DNA of 15,247 nucleotides from Pseudoselenomonas ruminantium (lineage in GTDB: Bacteria; Bacillota; Negativicutes; Selenomonadales; Selenomonadaceae): positions 71,276 through 86,522 of the forward strand of contig DFHU01000060.1 of the NCBI GenBank assembly GCA_002373045.1, in the 5' to 3' direction. The notes beneath the pieces were generated by a model. The model had not been told where the DNA came from, did no database searches, and saw nothing but the letters and a program-made list of their open reading frames with translations. Both the position numbers and the translations under genes were made by a program. Positions 1 to 6,762 of this stretch are shown here, one piece after another (position 1 is the stretch's first letter; every line of letters begins with the position of its first letter).

Positions 1-655
1 GACTGATGTAGTCAAAGGCTAAAGCATCGGCTTCCCGTTCCATTGGTTTGGTAATATGACGGTTGTTTATCACGGTAGCCATGATTACACCAACCTGAGA
101 GCCCGTGGCTGCGCCTAAAATCTGCATGTTCAGGGATTGACGGGCACCTTTGGCCGGATGGTCTTTTTGCCCATGACCCATTTCGTGCGCCAGGACTACA
201 GCAATTTCGTCTTCGTTTTTCAAGACTTTGTACAAGCCGGTATTGACACTCAGATTATGGCCAAGCGTGCAGAAGGCATTGAAGCTTTGTTCGTTGTTGA
301 TGAAGTAATTATAAGGTTTTTGGTAAATAGAGGAATCTGTAGCACCAATGCCCCGGGTCAGATTCGTCATGATGCGGGTCAACTGCTCGTTGAGGTAGGC
401 ATCACCGTTGACGCCGTATTGTTGCTTCATTTGGGCAAATAATTCCTGACGCCCCGGCTCTGTATTGTTGTATTTGTTGATGGTGCTGCTCAACTGACTA
501 TGGGCAGCAGCCCCGGAGATAACGGCGCCGATAATGCTGGCCGTACTGGCCTCGGCAGCAGGGGGGGCACTGGGCGCATAACTGATAGGCAGGGACAGAC
601 AAAGTGCAGTAAGTCCTGTGAGTATTTTTTTCTGTAAGTTTTTCTTATTCATCAT
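1..655 (-). CDS. M48 family zinc metallopeptidase, exported, 3' end outside window
   Basis: The frame is open from an ATG at 655 to the left edge, giving 218 residues of a partial gene. Seen: a lysine-rich N-terminus, a hydrophobic stretch and an AEA-S signal peptidase I site near residue 36; a zinc motif HEMGH at residues 157-161; and a third-ligand motif ExxAD (EREAD, residues 206-210) after a hydrophobic stretch at about 178-196. This order is typical of M48 peptidases (HtpX/Oma1/BepA-like), which degrade or refold envelope proteins. With a cleaved signal peptide it probably acts in the periplasm, closer to BepA/LoiP than to membrane-anchored HtpX. Two adjacent ATG codons (655 and 652) follow AGGAGG; the first has 6-base spacing. 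It diverges from the downstream kinase gene. A periplasmic peptidase fits a diderm cell. The family call is firm, the substrate unknown. Confidence 0.88.
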   Translation of the reverse strand, partial: MMNKKNLQKKILTGLTALCLSLPISYAPSAPPAAEASTASIIGAVISGAAAHSQLSSTINKYNNTEPGRQELFAQMKQQYGVNGDAYLNEQLTRIMTNLTRGIGATDSSIYQKPYNYFINNEQSFNAFCTLGHNLSVNTGLYKVLKNEDEIAVVLAHEMGHGQKDHPAKGARQSLNMQILGAATGSQVGVIMATVINNRHITKPMEREADALAFDYIS

Positions 656-691
656 CCACGACCTCCTAAAACACATTTCTCATCTATATTC

Positions 692-722
692 ATTATAGCG
701 AAAAAAGATAAGATTGTGTTAA
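692..722 (-). promoter_or_regulatory. Candidate sigma-A promoter for the M48 peptidase gene
   Basis: On the minus strand a perfect TATAAT (692-697) lies 19 bases downstream of TTAACA (717-722), which matches TTGACA at five of six positions. The spacer is longer than the usual 17. The -10 box is about 37 bases upstream of the start codon. Confidence 0.5.
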
Positions 723-832
723 TTTTCCTTAATTTTTAATGGGAATTTAACGATAATATAAGTGGAGCGTTGGCATGGTCAAGGAAAGACATCTGCATAA
801 CGCTACCTTTGGCTGGAAGGCAGGGAAGCATG

Positions 833-1855
833 ATGCAGGAAAAAACTTGGCGCACTTGCCGGTTGATGATGAATGGGCTGGCGCATAAGGTGCAGTATAA
901 TCAAGCCACGATTGACAATTTATTTTTGCCGTTTCTACGGCGCATGAGTAAGAGTCAGCAGAAACTAGGGCGGCGCATGGTGGTGTTTTTGGCCGCACTT
1001 CCGGGCGTGGGGAAGTCCACGTTGGCTCTGTTTTTGGAAAGGCTGTCGAATACGGATGAGACGCTTGTGCCGGTACAGGCGTTAGGGATAGAGGGGTTCC
1101 GTTATCCACAGGCTTACCTCAATACGCATAGCGTTGAACAGGCAGGCCAGGCAGTTCCGCTCAGTACCCTCAAGGGCAGCCCGGAGACTTTTGCGGTGGA
1201 TAAGCTGATTGGCAAGCTTACCGATATGCGCAAAGGTGATGTACGCTGGCCCATATATGACCGGAATATACACGATATCGTAGAAGAAATTGTGACGGTG
1301 CGCCGCCCAATTGTCGTTATTGAGGGCAACTGGCTGCTTTTAGGGGAGGCACATTGGCAGAATGTCCGTTCCCTGGCCGATTACAGTCTCTTTATCACTG
1401 CTGACCCCATAGACCTCAAAGAACGCTTGATTCACCAGAAAATGACTGCTGGCAGCACATATGAAGCCGCTGTGAAATTTTATCAGCAAAAAGACCGTCT
1501 GCATGTAGAACGCTGCCTGAAAAAATCCTGGCCAGCCGATGAAACCTGGCAGATGCTGTCCGATGGGGATTATCAGCTAAAGGGAAGAATCGTACCGACA
1601 AGAATGGTGGACAGGAATGCGCTGTGGAGAAGACCCGACGTACAGATTGATAACACGTTGCTGGGCGGCCTGAACAACCGCAATGCCGGGCAGGGCATAC
1701 AGCCGCCGCTTTATGATGAAGGCTATGCCCACGGCATGGAAGAAGCCCGCAAGGTTATCCTAAAGAAACTTTACGAAAGCGGCACCATGAGCAGCAAAGC
1801 CATTCTGGACACCTTCCAGGTCACCGCAGAGGAACTCAGGGATATCATCAAATAA
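833..1855 (+). CDS. P-loop kinase, uridine kinase/pantothenate kinase-like family
   Basis: The 340-residue protein has a Walker A motif (LPGVGKST, about residues 56-63), a KGSPETF-type segment, a WPIYDR segment (about 139-144) and a Walker B-like IVVIEGNWLLL strand (about 160-170). These are hallmarks of the phosphoribulokinase/uridine kinase/pantothenate kinase-like P-loop family, which includes E. coli YggC. The substrate is probably a small sugar, nucleoside or vitamin and cannot be read from sequence. After the kinase core, about 80 C-terminal residues form a separate charged tail with a DEGYAHGMEEAR helix and a final helix-turn-helix-like segment (SSKAILDTFQVTAEELRDI). The start is uncertain. 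The frame stays open to a TTG at 770 with poorly spaced GGAG. The ATG pair at 830/833 follows AGGGA, and 833 has 6-base spacing, so 833 is preferred. The gene stands alone. Confidence 0.75.
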   Translation: MQEKTWRTCRLMMNGLAHKVQYNQATIDNLFLPFLRRMSKSQQKLGRRMVVFLAALPGVGKSTLALFLERLSNTDETLVPVQALGIEGFRYPQAYLNTHSVEQAGQAVPLSTLKGSPETFAVDKLIGKLTDMRKGDVRWPIYDRNIHDIVEEIVTVRRPIVVIEGNWLLLGEAHWQNVRSLADYSLFITADPIDLKERLIHQKMTAGSTYEAAVKFYQQKDRLHVERCLKKSWPADETWQMLSDGDYQLKGRIVPTRMVDRNALWRRPDVQIDNTLLGGLNNRNAGQGIQPPLYDEGYAHGMEEARKVILKKLYESGTMSSKAILDTFQVTAEELRDIIK

Positions 1856-1939
1856 TGGCGTAAAAGAAGGGGAATGTTAGCCAAACTCGCGCCTGTGAGC
1901 AAAGGCAAGATTTGCTTATAAGAAACATAAAACAATAGA

Positions 1940-2029
1940 GATAAAAGAAAGCCCGGTGGCCGGGGATGCCTTTCCGTAACGTTTGACAAGCCTGTCTAAG
2001 TGAAGGAAAGGTATCCCCGGCCACCGGGC
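1940..2029 (-). terminator. Intrinsic terminator of the zinc-ribbon gene
   Basis: The copy 1 hairpin is GC-rich at its base (CCGGGC) and followed on the minus strand by TTTCTTTTAT (1950-1941). It is placed to end transcription of the 2356-2066 gene. On the plus strand no T tract follows, so it is a weaker terminator for the kinase gene arriving from the other side. Confidence 0.7.
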
Positions 2030-2052
2030 GTCTTAGCACCACGATGTAAACC
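1940..2052 (-). repeat. 3'-end hairpin module, copy 1
   Basis: Read on the minus strand, just after the stop of the zinc-ribbon gene: the leader GGTTTACATCG...TGCTAAGAC (2052-2030), a 25-base arm (2029-2005), a 29-base loop containing AGACAGGCTTGTCAAACG, and the second arm (1975-1951). The arms are complementary at 24 of 25 positions; the exception is A opposite C in the sense RNA (G opposite U on the other strand). Leader and loop match the copies near 7.6 and 10.6 kb. The outer ten stem bases, GCCCGGTGGC, match copy 2; the inner stem differs but is still paired. Confidence 0.85.
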
Positions 2053-2065
2053 ATGTATGCAGTGG

Positions 2066-2356
2066 TTATTTAACTTTACTGGAGAACAAGTACACCAAAA
2101 CGGTCAGCACAATGCCCCCAATACCCCATTCTACACCTTTTTCCACAAAGGCATAGACCGTAGCGGCAAGGCAGAAAAGCACGGCCCAGAAGGTCTGCTT
2201 GGCGTTTTCCTTGCGGAAAGCGAAGGTGTTGTAGTCCACTCCCGTGAGCTTCTGGAAGCATTCAGGGCAGATAATCCGCTTCCCGCCGTCCTCCGTTTTA
2301 TTGACAAGTGCCTCAGTTTCCGGCAAATCGCGCTGGCACTCCGAGCATTTTAGCAT
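2066..2356 (-). CDS. Small zinc-ribbon membrane protein of unknown function
   Basis: A 96-residue protein. Two CxxC pairs, C4/C7 and C30/C33, form a treble-clef or zinc-ribbon-like unit at the N-terminus. It is followed by a short polar linker and two hydrophobic helices (about 55-71 and 77-92) separated by a short VEKGVEW turn, with a basic C-terminal end. The likely layout is a cytoplasmic zinc finger on a two-helix membrane anchor. I do not recognise a named family. The start is supported by GGGGGT 8 bases before the ATG. The gene is a single unit, divergent from rny with back-to-back promoters, and ends in hairpin module copy 1. It is probably a real gene, given its ordered cysteine pattern, ribosome binding site, promoter and terminator, but no function should be assigned. 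Confidence 0.75.
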   Translation of the reverse strand: MLKCSECQRDLPETEALVNKTEDGGKRIICPECFQKLTGVDYNTFAFRKENAKQTFWAVLFCLAATVYAFVEKGVEWGIGGIVLTVLVYLFSSKVK

Positions 2357-2395
2357 TTAATTACCCCCAAAAAAATCAAAATAAATACCTTATCC

Positions 2396-2424
2396 ATTTT
2401 ACTTCATTTGCGTGGTTTTGGCTA
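2396..2424 (-). promoter_or_regulatory. Candidate sigma-A promoter for the zinc-ribbon gene
   Basis: Minus-strand TAGCCA (2424-2419) and TAAAAT (2401-2396) are 17 bases apart. They match the consensus at four and five of six positions. It lies back to back with the rny promoter. Confidence 0.45.
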
Positions 2425-2431
2425 GGATTTC

Positions 2432-2460
2432 TTGACACTCATGGGGAAAAACATTAAAAT
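2432..2460 (+). promoter_or_regulatory. Sigma-A promoter of rny
   Basis: A perfect TTGACA (2432-2437) is followed after exactly 17 bases by TAAAAT (2455-2460). The predicted transcript starts near 2467, giving a leader of about 60 bases before rny. This is the clearest housekeeping promoter in the window. Confidence 0.8.
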
Positions 2461-2528
2461 AGTAGGGTATAGTTGTAGAACTATCCATAAAAACAAATAA
2501 TGCATGAACGCAAATAAGAAACAAGGGG

Positions 2529-4076
2529 GTGAGTATTATCGTTATCGAAATAGTAGTAGCGGTAATAATCGCAGCAGTCATCGGTGCCGGGGCAGGTTAT
2601 ACGGCGCGTAAGCGAACCGCCGAAGCCCAGATCGGTTCCGCTGAGGAAGAAGCAAAACGCATTGTAGCGGACGCGGAAGAAAAAGGCGAGACGAAGAAGA
2701 AGGAAGCACTGCTTGAGGCGAAGGAAGAAATCCACCGTCAACGTCAAGAGCTTGACCGTGAGACGAAAGAACGCCGCAGTGAACTTCAGCGTCAGGAACG
2801 CCGCGTGGTACAAAAAGAAGAAAATCTTGACCGCAAGCTGGATTCTCTGGAGAAGAAAGAGGAAGGCCTTAATCGTAAGGAAGCCCGTATCGACAAAACC
2901 CAGCAGGCGATTGATGAGATGCACGAAAAGCAGAAGACGGAGCTGGAACGCATTTCCAGTCTCACTGCTGAAGAGGCAAGGGTAATGCTCATGGCCGAAG
3001 CCGAGGAAGAACTGAAGCACGAAAAGGCCATGAAAATCAAGGAGTATGAGCAACAGATTAAAGATGAAGCGGACAAAAAAGCCCGTGACATTTTAAGTCA
3101 GGCCATTCAGCGCTGTGCTGCTGACCATGTAGCAGAAACCACGGTATCTGTGGTGGCTCTGCCCAATGACGAGATGAAAGGCCGTATTATCGGCCGCGAG
3201 GGGCGCAATATCCGTACACTGGAAACCTTGACGGGCATTGACCTCATTATCGATGATACGCCGGAAGCCGTTATCCTGTCGGGCTTTGACCCGGTACGCC
3301 GGGAAACGGCCCGCATAGCACTCGAAAAACTCATTCAGGATGGCCGCATCCATCCTGCCCGCATCGAAGAAATGGTGGAAAAAGCCAAGCGGGAAGTGGA
3401 TATGCGCATCAAGGAAGCCGGTGAACAGGCAACCTTTGATACCGGTGTGCATGGCATTCATCCGGAACTCATCAAGCTTCTGGGTCGTCTGCGCTATCGC
3501 ACGAGTTACGGCCAGAATGTGTTGAATCATTCCATCGAGGTTTCCCATCTGGCAGGGGTCATGGCCTCCGAGCTGGGCTGTGACGTAACGCTTGCCAGGC
3601 GCGGCGGTCTTCTGCACGACATCGGCAAATCCATTGACCATGAAGTGGAAGGCAGCCATACGACCATTGGTGCGGATATTGCCCGCAAGTTCCGGGAATC
3701 CAAGGATGTCATCAACTGCATTGCCGCCCATCATGGCGATGTGGAAGCGACCAGTGTTGAAGCTGTACTGGTCGCTGCCGCCGATGCCGTATCGGCAGCC
3801 CGTCCGGGCGCCCGTCGGGAAAGTCTGGAATCCTATCTCAAGCGCCTCAAGAGCCTTGAGGAAATCGCTGAGTCCTACGAAGGCGTGGAACGCTGCTTTG
3901 CCATTCAGGCAGGCCGTGAAATTCGTGTCATGGTTAAGCCGGACAAGGTGGATGATGCTGAAGCTGTGGCTTTGGCGCATGATATTGTCAAGAAAATCGA
4001 GGACGAACTCGAATATCCGGGCCAGATTAAAGCCACGATTATCCGTGAGACCCGTGTTGTCGATTATGCAAAATAA
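2529..4076 (+). CDS. rny: Ribonuclease Y
   Basis: RNase Y is the membrane-anchored endoribonuclease that starts mRNA decay in many Firmicutes. The 515-residue protein has the full family layout: an N-terminal transmembrane helix (about 3-23), a long charged coiled coil (about 30-190), a KH RNA-binding domain with GRIIGREGRN (218-227), and an HD domain with H334, the HD pair 363-364 (LLHDIGK) and HHGD (401-404). It ends in the family-typical VIRETRVVDYAK. Length is close to the 520 residues in B. subtilis. The assigned start is GTG at 2529, which overlaps the very strong Shine-Dalgarno AAGGGGGTGA (2523-2532); this is discussed as a finding. As in Bacillus it is followed by ymdB and spoVS, here with one extra gene inserted. 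Identity is essentially certain; the exact first residue is not. Confidence 0.97.
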   Translation: MSIIVIEIVVAVIIAAVIGAGAGYTARKRTAEAQIGSAEEEAKRIVADAEEKGETKKKEALLEAKEEIHRQRQELDRETKERRSELQRQERRVVQKEENLDRKLDSLEKKEEGLNRKEARIDKTQQAIDEMHEKQKTELERISSLTAEEARVMLMAEAEEELKHEKAMKIKEYEQQIKDEADKKARDILSQAIQRCAADHVAETTVSVVALPNDEMKGRIIGREGRNIRTLETLTGIDLIIDDTPEAVILSGFDPVRRETARIALEKLIQDGRIHPARIEEMVEKAKREVDMRIKEAGEQATFDTGVHGIHPELIKLLGRLRYRTSYGQNVLNHSIEVSHLAGVMASELGCDVTLARRGGLLHDIGKSIDHEVEGSHTTIGADIARKFRESKDVINCIAAHHGDVEATSVEAVLVAAADAVSAARPGARRESLESYLKRLKSLEEIAESYEGVERCFAIQAGREIRVMVKPDKVDDAEAVALAHDIVKKIEDELEYPGQIKATIIRETRVVDYAK

Positions 4077-4098
4077 TGCGCATTGCGCAATGTGTCAG

Positions 4099-4128
4099 GA
4101 GGGTGCAGGGTGTAAGCCTTGCGCCCTC
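4099..4128 (+). other. Intercistronic RNA hairpin between rny and the next gene
   Basis: An 11 bp stem (4099-4109 with 4117-4128, one G-U pair and one bulged T) closes a 7-base loop. Only TCTTCAT follows, so it is at best a weak terminator. It may be a processing or stability element separating rny from the genes behind it. A 12-base palindrome CATTGCGCAATG lies just upstream at 4081-4092. Confidence 0.5.
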
Positions 4129-4148
4129 TTCATACATGAGAGGAATAA

Positions 4149-4694
4149 ATGATGTTTGGATTTAATCTAAGTGATAAAAATTCCGGCAGCCGCAAGGAGA
4201 TGAGTACCGGTGTGCAGCTTTTGGCTTCCATGCTGGTCTGCTATCCGGAACTGTATTCCGTGACCTATGAGCCGCGGGAAGCGGAGATAATGCTGGATTT
4301 TGTGATAAAGGGAAAACAGTCCAAGGCGGAGATGGAAGATTTTGCCAGCCTTTTGGATAAGAGCCTGCAAACCTATCATGACCTGCATGGTGAAGACCCC
4401 GTGTGGCTGGCCGTGGATGCCGATGTGCATGGTGAACTCATGACGGTGCATGTGCGCCGTCAGCTTTCTACCATGCTGCGGGGGGAACTGGATTTGCTGG
4501 CAGAACTGTTCTGTGACCGGTTCGGTGATGCCTTGCAGATGGATTCGCATACATTGGATGCACTGGAGCCGGAGTTTTCCAGTATGCAGAGCAGCCTTTT
4601 GGACCAAATGTTTGATATGGCGCAGGCAAACCGCATCAAAGAGCGGATGATAGGCATGCGGGACAAGGATAAAGTTGTGGTATACAATCGCTGA
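4149..4694 (+). CDS. Conserved-looking protein of unknown function in the rny-ymdB gap
   Basis: A 181-residue, acidic, soluble protein with no signal peptide, no membrane helix and no cysteine or histidine cluster that would mark a metal site. It reads as a mixed alpha/beta N-terminal half (about 20-110, with MLDFVIKGKQSKAEMEDF and WLAVDADVHGELMTVHV strands) and a helical C-terminal half rich in Leu, Met and Gln (about 110-170). I do not recognise a family. Two adjacent ATG codons (4149, 4152) follow GAGAGGA; an in-frame stop lies just upstream, so the start cannot be earlier. It sits between rny and ymdB, 12 bases before ymdB, in a cluster usually devoted to RNA decay and stationary-phase control. 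That suggests, without proof, a role linked to RNase Y or YmdB. Confidence 0.8.
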   Translation: MMFGFNLSDKNSGSRKEMSTGVQLLASMLVCYPELYSVTYEPREAEIMLDFVIKGKQSKAEMEDFASLLDKSLQTYHDLHGEDPVWLAVDADVHGELMTVHVRRQLSTMLRGELDLLAELFCDRFGDALQMDSHTLDALEPEFSSMQSSLLDQMFDMAQANRIKERMIGMRDKDKVVVYNR

Positions 4695-4706
4695 GAGGAG
4701 TAAGTT

Positions 4707-5486
4707 ATGCGCGTAATGCTGACGGGAGACGTAGTTGGCAAACCAGGCCGCAAGGCGTTTCAGAAGTACACTGCCCAGCTTAAAGCAGAAAAAAATATCG
4801 ATGTAGTTATTGTCAACGGGGAAAACTCCGCCGGAGGCAAGGGGTACACCCGAAAATCCTTGGATGGTCTTTATCATGGCGGTGCTGATGTCATCACCTC
4901 CGGCAACCATGTCTGGGATAAAAAGGATGTCTTTGAGTTTATCGATCAGGAACCATTTTTGATTCGTCCGGCAAATTACCCGGAGGGAGCACCCGGAAAG
5001 GGCTGGTGCATTTATCCCTTCAAGGCGAAAAACATCGGTGTGATAAATCTTTCGGGCAGGGCACTGATGCCCGCTCTGGACTGTCCGTTCCAAAAAATCG
5101 AGGAAATCCTGCGGGAACTAAAAAAAGAATGTGATATTATCCTGCTTGACTTCCATGCCGAAACCACTTCGGAGAAAATGGCAATGGGCTGGTATCTCGA
5201 TGGCCGCGTAAATGCCGTAGTGGGAACGCATACCCATATTCAGACGGCAGATGAACGCATTCTGCCGCAGGGCACTGCCTATATCACGGATTTAGGTATG
5301 GTCGGCCCCTGGAATTCGGTATTAGGGGTTAAGACCGAGATTATCCTGCAGAAATTTACCACTGCTATGCCCTGTCGCTTTGATTTGGAAGAAAGCGGCC
5401 CAATGGTATATTCTGCATTGATTGTGGATATTGACGATAGTACCAACCGTACAACGTCTGTGGAACGCATTTTAATCAAAGAATAA
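4707..5486 (+). CDS. ymdB: YmdB-family metallophosphoesterase (TIGR00282-like)
   Basis: The 259-residue protein has the complete dinuclear metallophosphoesterase set: D8 in LTGDVVGK, E39-N40 in NGENSAGG, the GNHVWD motif with N67 and H68, H150 in LLDFHAET, and H175/H177 in VVGTHTHIQT. Length and motif order match Bacillus YmdB, a 2',3'-cyclic-nucleotide phosphodiesterase that influences biofilm formation, motility and spore-related gene expression. It is cytoplasmic, with no signal peptide. The ATG follows GAGAGGAG with good spacing and lies 12 bases after the preceding stop, so it is co-transcribed. The rny - ymdB - spoVS order is the Bacillus order. Family assignment is very firm; the in vivo substrate in this organism is inferred. 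Confidence 0.95.
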   Translation: MRVMLTGDVVGKPGRKAFQKYTAQLKAEKNIDVVIVNGENSAGGKGYTRKSLDGLYHGGADVITSGNHVWDKKDVFEFIDQEPFLIRPANYPEGAPGKGWCIYPFKAKNIGVINLSGRALMPALDCPFQKIEEILRELKKECDIILLDFHAETTSEKMAMGWYLDGRVNAVVGTHTHIQTADERILPQGTAYITDLGMVGPWNSVLGVKTEIILQKFTTAMPCRFDLEESGPMVYSALIVDIDDSTNRTTSVERILIKE

Positions 5487-5517
5487 GAGCAGAAAAAAGC
5501 AAAGATTTTTTTTCGTG

Positions 5518-5546
5518 GCAGGATTTTTCCTTTCTATGCAGAATAC
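5518..5546 (+). promoter_or_regulatory. Sigma-H-like promoter before spoVS
   Basis: GCAGGATTT (5518-5526), 11 bases, then GCAGAATAC (5538-5546). This fits the B. subtilis sigma-H consensus RnAGGAwWW-N11/12-RnnGAATww at every defined position except the last base. B. subtilis spoVS is itself known to be sigma-H dependent. The predicted transcript starts near 5552, about 75 bases before the gene. Confidence 0.65.
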
Positions 5547-5627
5547 TACCTTAGTATAAGTTAAGTATGCTATAGAAAAATGTAGAACATTATTGTAGTT
5601 TTGTTGCAAGAGAGGACGTGTAAAGTC

Positions 5628-5888
5628 ATGGAAATCTTGAAAGTATCTGCGAAATCGAACCCGAATTCAGTGGCTGGAGCCCTGGCTGGCGTACTTAGGG
5701 AGCATTCCAGCGCGGAGATGCAGGCCATTGGTGCCGGTGCTCTTAATCAGGCGGTCAAGGCGGTAGCCATTGCCCGTGGTTTTGTTGCACCGCATGGCAT
5801 CGATTTAATCTGCATTCCTGCGTTTACCGATATCAATATTGAAGGTGAGGAACGCACCGCCATTAAGCTTATTGTGGAGCCGCGCTGA
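5628..5888 (+). CDS. spoVS: Stage V sporulation protein S
   Basis: The 86-residue protein has the same length as B. subtilis SpoVS and is nearly identical to the remembered family sequence, including KVSAKS.PNSVAGALAG, QAIGAGALNQAVKAVAIARG, LICIPAFTDI and EERTAIKLIVEPR. SpoVS is an Alba-like small nucleic-acid-associated protein. In Bacillus it affects septation, coat assembly and the timing of sporulation; it persists in many bacteria that do not sporulate. The ATG at 5628 matches the family N-terminus; an in-frame TTG at 5601 would add an unlikely nine-residue extension. The nearest Shine-Dalgarno (GAGAGGA) is about 11 bases away, a long spacing. It follows ymdB by 141 bases, with its own sigma-H-like promoter in that gap, and precedes the PHP gene by 22 bases. 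Its presence does not prove that the organism sporulates. Confidence 0.96.
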   Translation: MEILKVSAKSNPNSVAGALAGVLREHSSAEMQAIGAGALNQAVKAVAIARGFVAPHGIDLICIPAFTDINIEGEERTAIKLIVEPR

Positions 5889-5910
5889 ATCGGTAACAGG
5901 AGTGACATAA

Positions 5911-6747
5911 ATGGCAAGTGATTTGCATATGCACACAACCTTTTCCGATGGCAAATTGACACCGGAAGAGCTTGTGGCGCAGGCAAAAGCTGCCGGTCTC
6001 AAATATATAGCCATCACCGACCATGATACCGTGGACGGTGTAAGCTATCTTTATGAGAACGGAATGTATCCCACCAAGGGGATTCATGTGATTCCCGGCA
6101 TTGAGTTCAGCGCTCATCATCCGGTGCATGAGATTCATATTTTGGGATTCAATGTGGATATTTATTATCCCGATTTGCTTGACAAGCTGAACGATGTTAC
6201 GGAGGCGCGCTGGACGCGTTTCAGCGATATGGTGGAAAAGCTTCAGGCATTAGGCTATCCGATAACGGAAGGGGAAGTGCTGACTCTGGCAGGAGGCAGC
6301 AAGTCCATCAGCCGTTCCCATATCGCGCGCATTTTGGTGAAGAAGGGCTTTTTTTCTTCCGTGCGGGAGGCTTTTTCTGCCGTGTTGGAAAAAGGCAAGC
6401 CGGCTTATGTTCCGCATTATCATCTGGAAGTGGAAGAAATCATTGAACTCATCAAGGCGGCAGGCGGCACACCCGTGCTGGCCCATCCCAAACTGGTGGG
6501 AGATGATGACTTGGTGCGCGACATCTGTAAGCGGGGCATTGAAGGGATTGAAGTATTCTATCCCCGCCATGACGCTGCGGATACGGCTCGCTACTATATG
6601 ATGGCTCAGGAGTTCAATCTGCTGCCAGCCGGCGGCTCGGACTTCCATGGCTATCCTACGCGACAGCCGTCGGAAATCGGTATTTTCACCATTGAAGACA
6701 AATATGCAGAGGCGTTCTATCGTCCTTTAGGCAAGTTTAATAGTTAG
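5911..6747 (+). CDS. PHP-domain phosphoesterase, RNase AM / TrpH family
   Basis: The 278-residue protein starts with the PHP metal motif DLHMHTTFSDG (H6, H8, D13), followed by ITDHDT (37-39), GIEFSA (E65), H76, LAHPKL (H192) and GGSDFHG (D244, H246). This is the trinuclear metal set of the TrpH/YciV group. Members include the E. coli 5'-3' exonuclease RNase AM, which matures rRNA 5' ends, and a 3',5'-nucleoside bisphosphate phosphatase that clears pAp-type products. A central helical insert (about 100-175) is usual for the family. It is cytoplasmic. The ATG follows ACAGGAGTG at normal spacing, 22 bases after spoVS. Lying in an rny/ymdB cluster, it fits a role in RNA or nucleotide turnover. 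The family is firm; the choice between nuclease and bisphosphatase is open. Confidence 0.9.
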   Translation: MASDLHMHTTFSDGKLTPEELVAQAKAAGLKYIAITDHDTVDGVSYLYENGMYPTKGIHVIPGIEFSAHHPVHEIHILGFNVDIYYPDLLDKLNDVTEARWTRFSDMVEKLQALGYPITEGEVLTLAGGSKSISRSHIARILVKKGFFSSVREAFSAVLEKGKPAYVPHYHLEVEEIIELIKAAGGTPVLAHPKLVGDDDLVRDICKRGIEGIEVFYPRHDAADTARYYMMAQEFNLLPAGGSDFHGYPTRQPSEIGIFTIEDKYAEAFYRPLGKFNS

Positions 6748-6762
6748 TCAGGAGAGCTGTAT

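Noticed and set aside
137..442. A 101-codon plus-strand frame near the left edge
   Set aside because: It is antisense to the M48 peptidase, whose signal peptide, HEMGH motif and ribosome binding site are clear.
1951..2029. Reading the long hairpins as integron attC sites, CRISPR units or insertion-sequence ends
   Set aside because: They lack the conserved attC core motifs, regular spacing, target-site duplications and any nearby integrase or transposase. Their fixed position after stop codons points to transcript ends.
3093..3980. A 295-codon open frame on the minus strand inside rny
   Set aside because: It is fully antisense to a highly conserved RNase Y coding region, has no convincing ribosome binding site, and its translation shows no coherent domain. 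It is a by-product of the codon usage of rny.
4167..5093. A 308-codon open frame on the minus strand across the unknown gene and ymdB
   Set aside because: It overlaps two well-supported plus-strand genes, including all the early metal motifs of ymdB, and has the Cys/His-rich composition of a reverse-complement frame.
5486..5516. A6/T8 stretch after ymdB as a terminator
   Set aside because: The possible stem is only A-T pairs without a GC core, so it is unlikely to stop RNA polymerase; read-through into spoVS is plausible.
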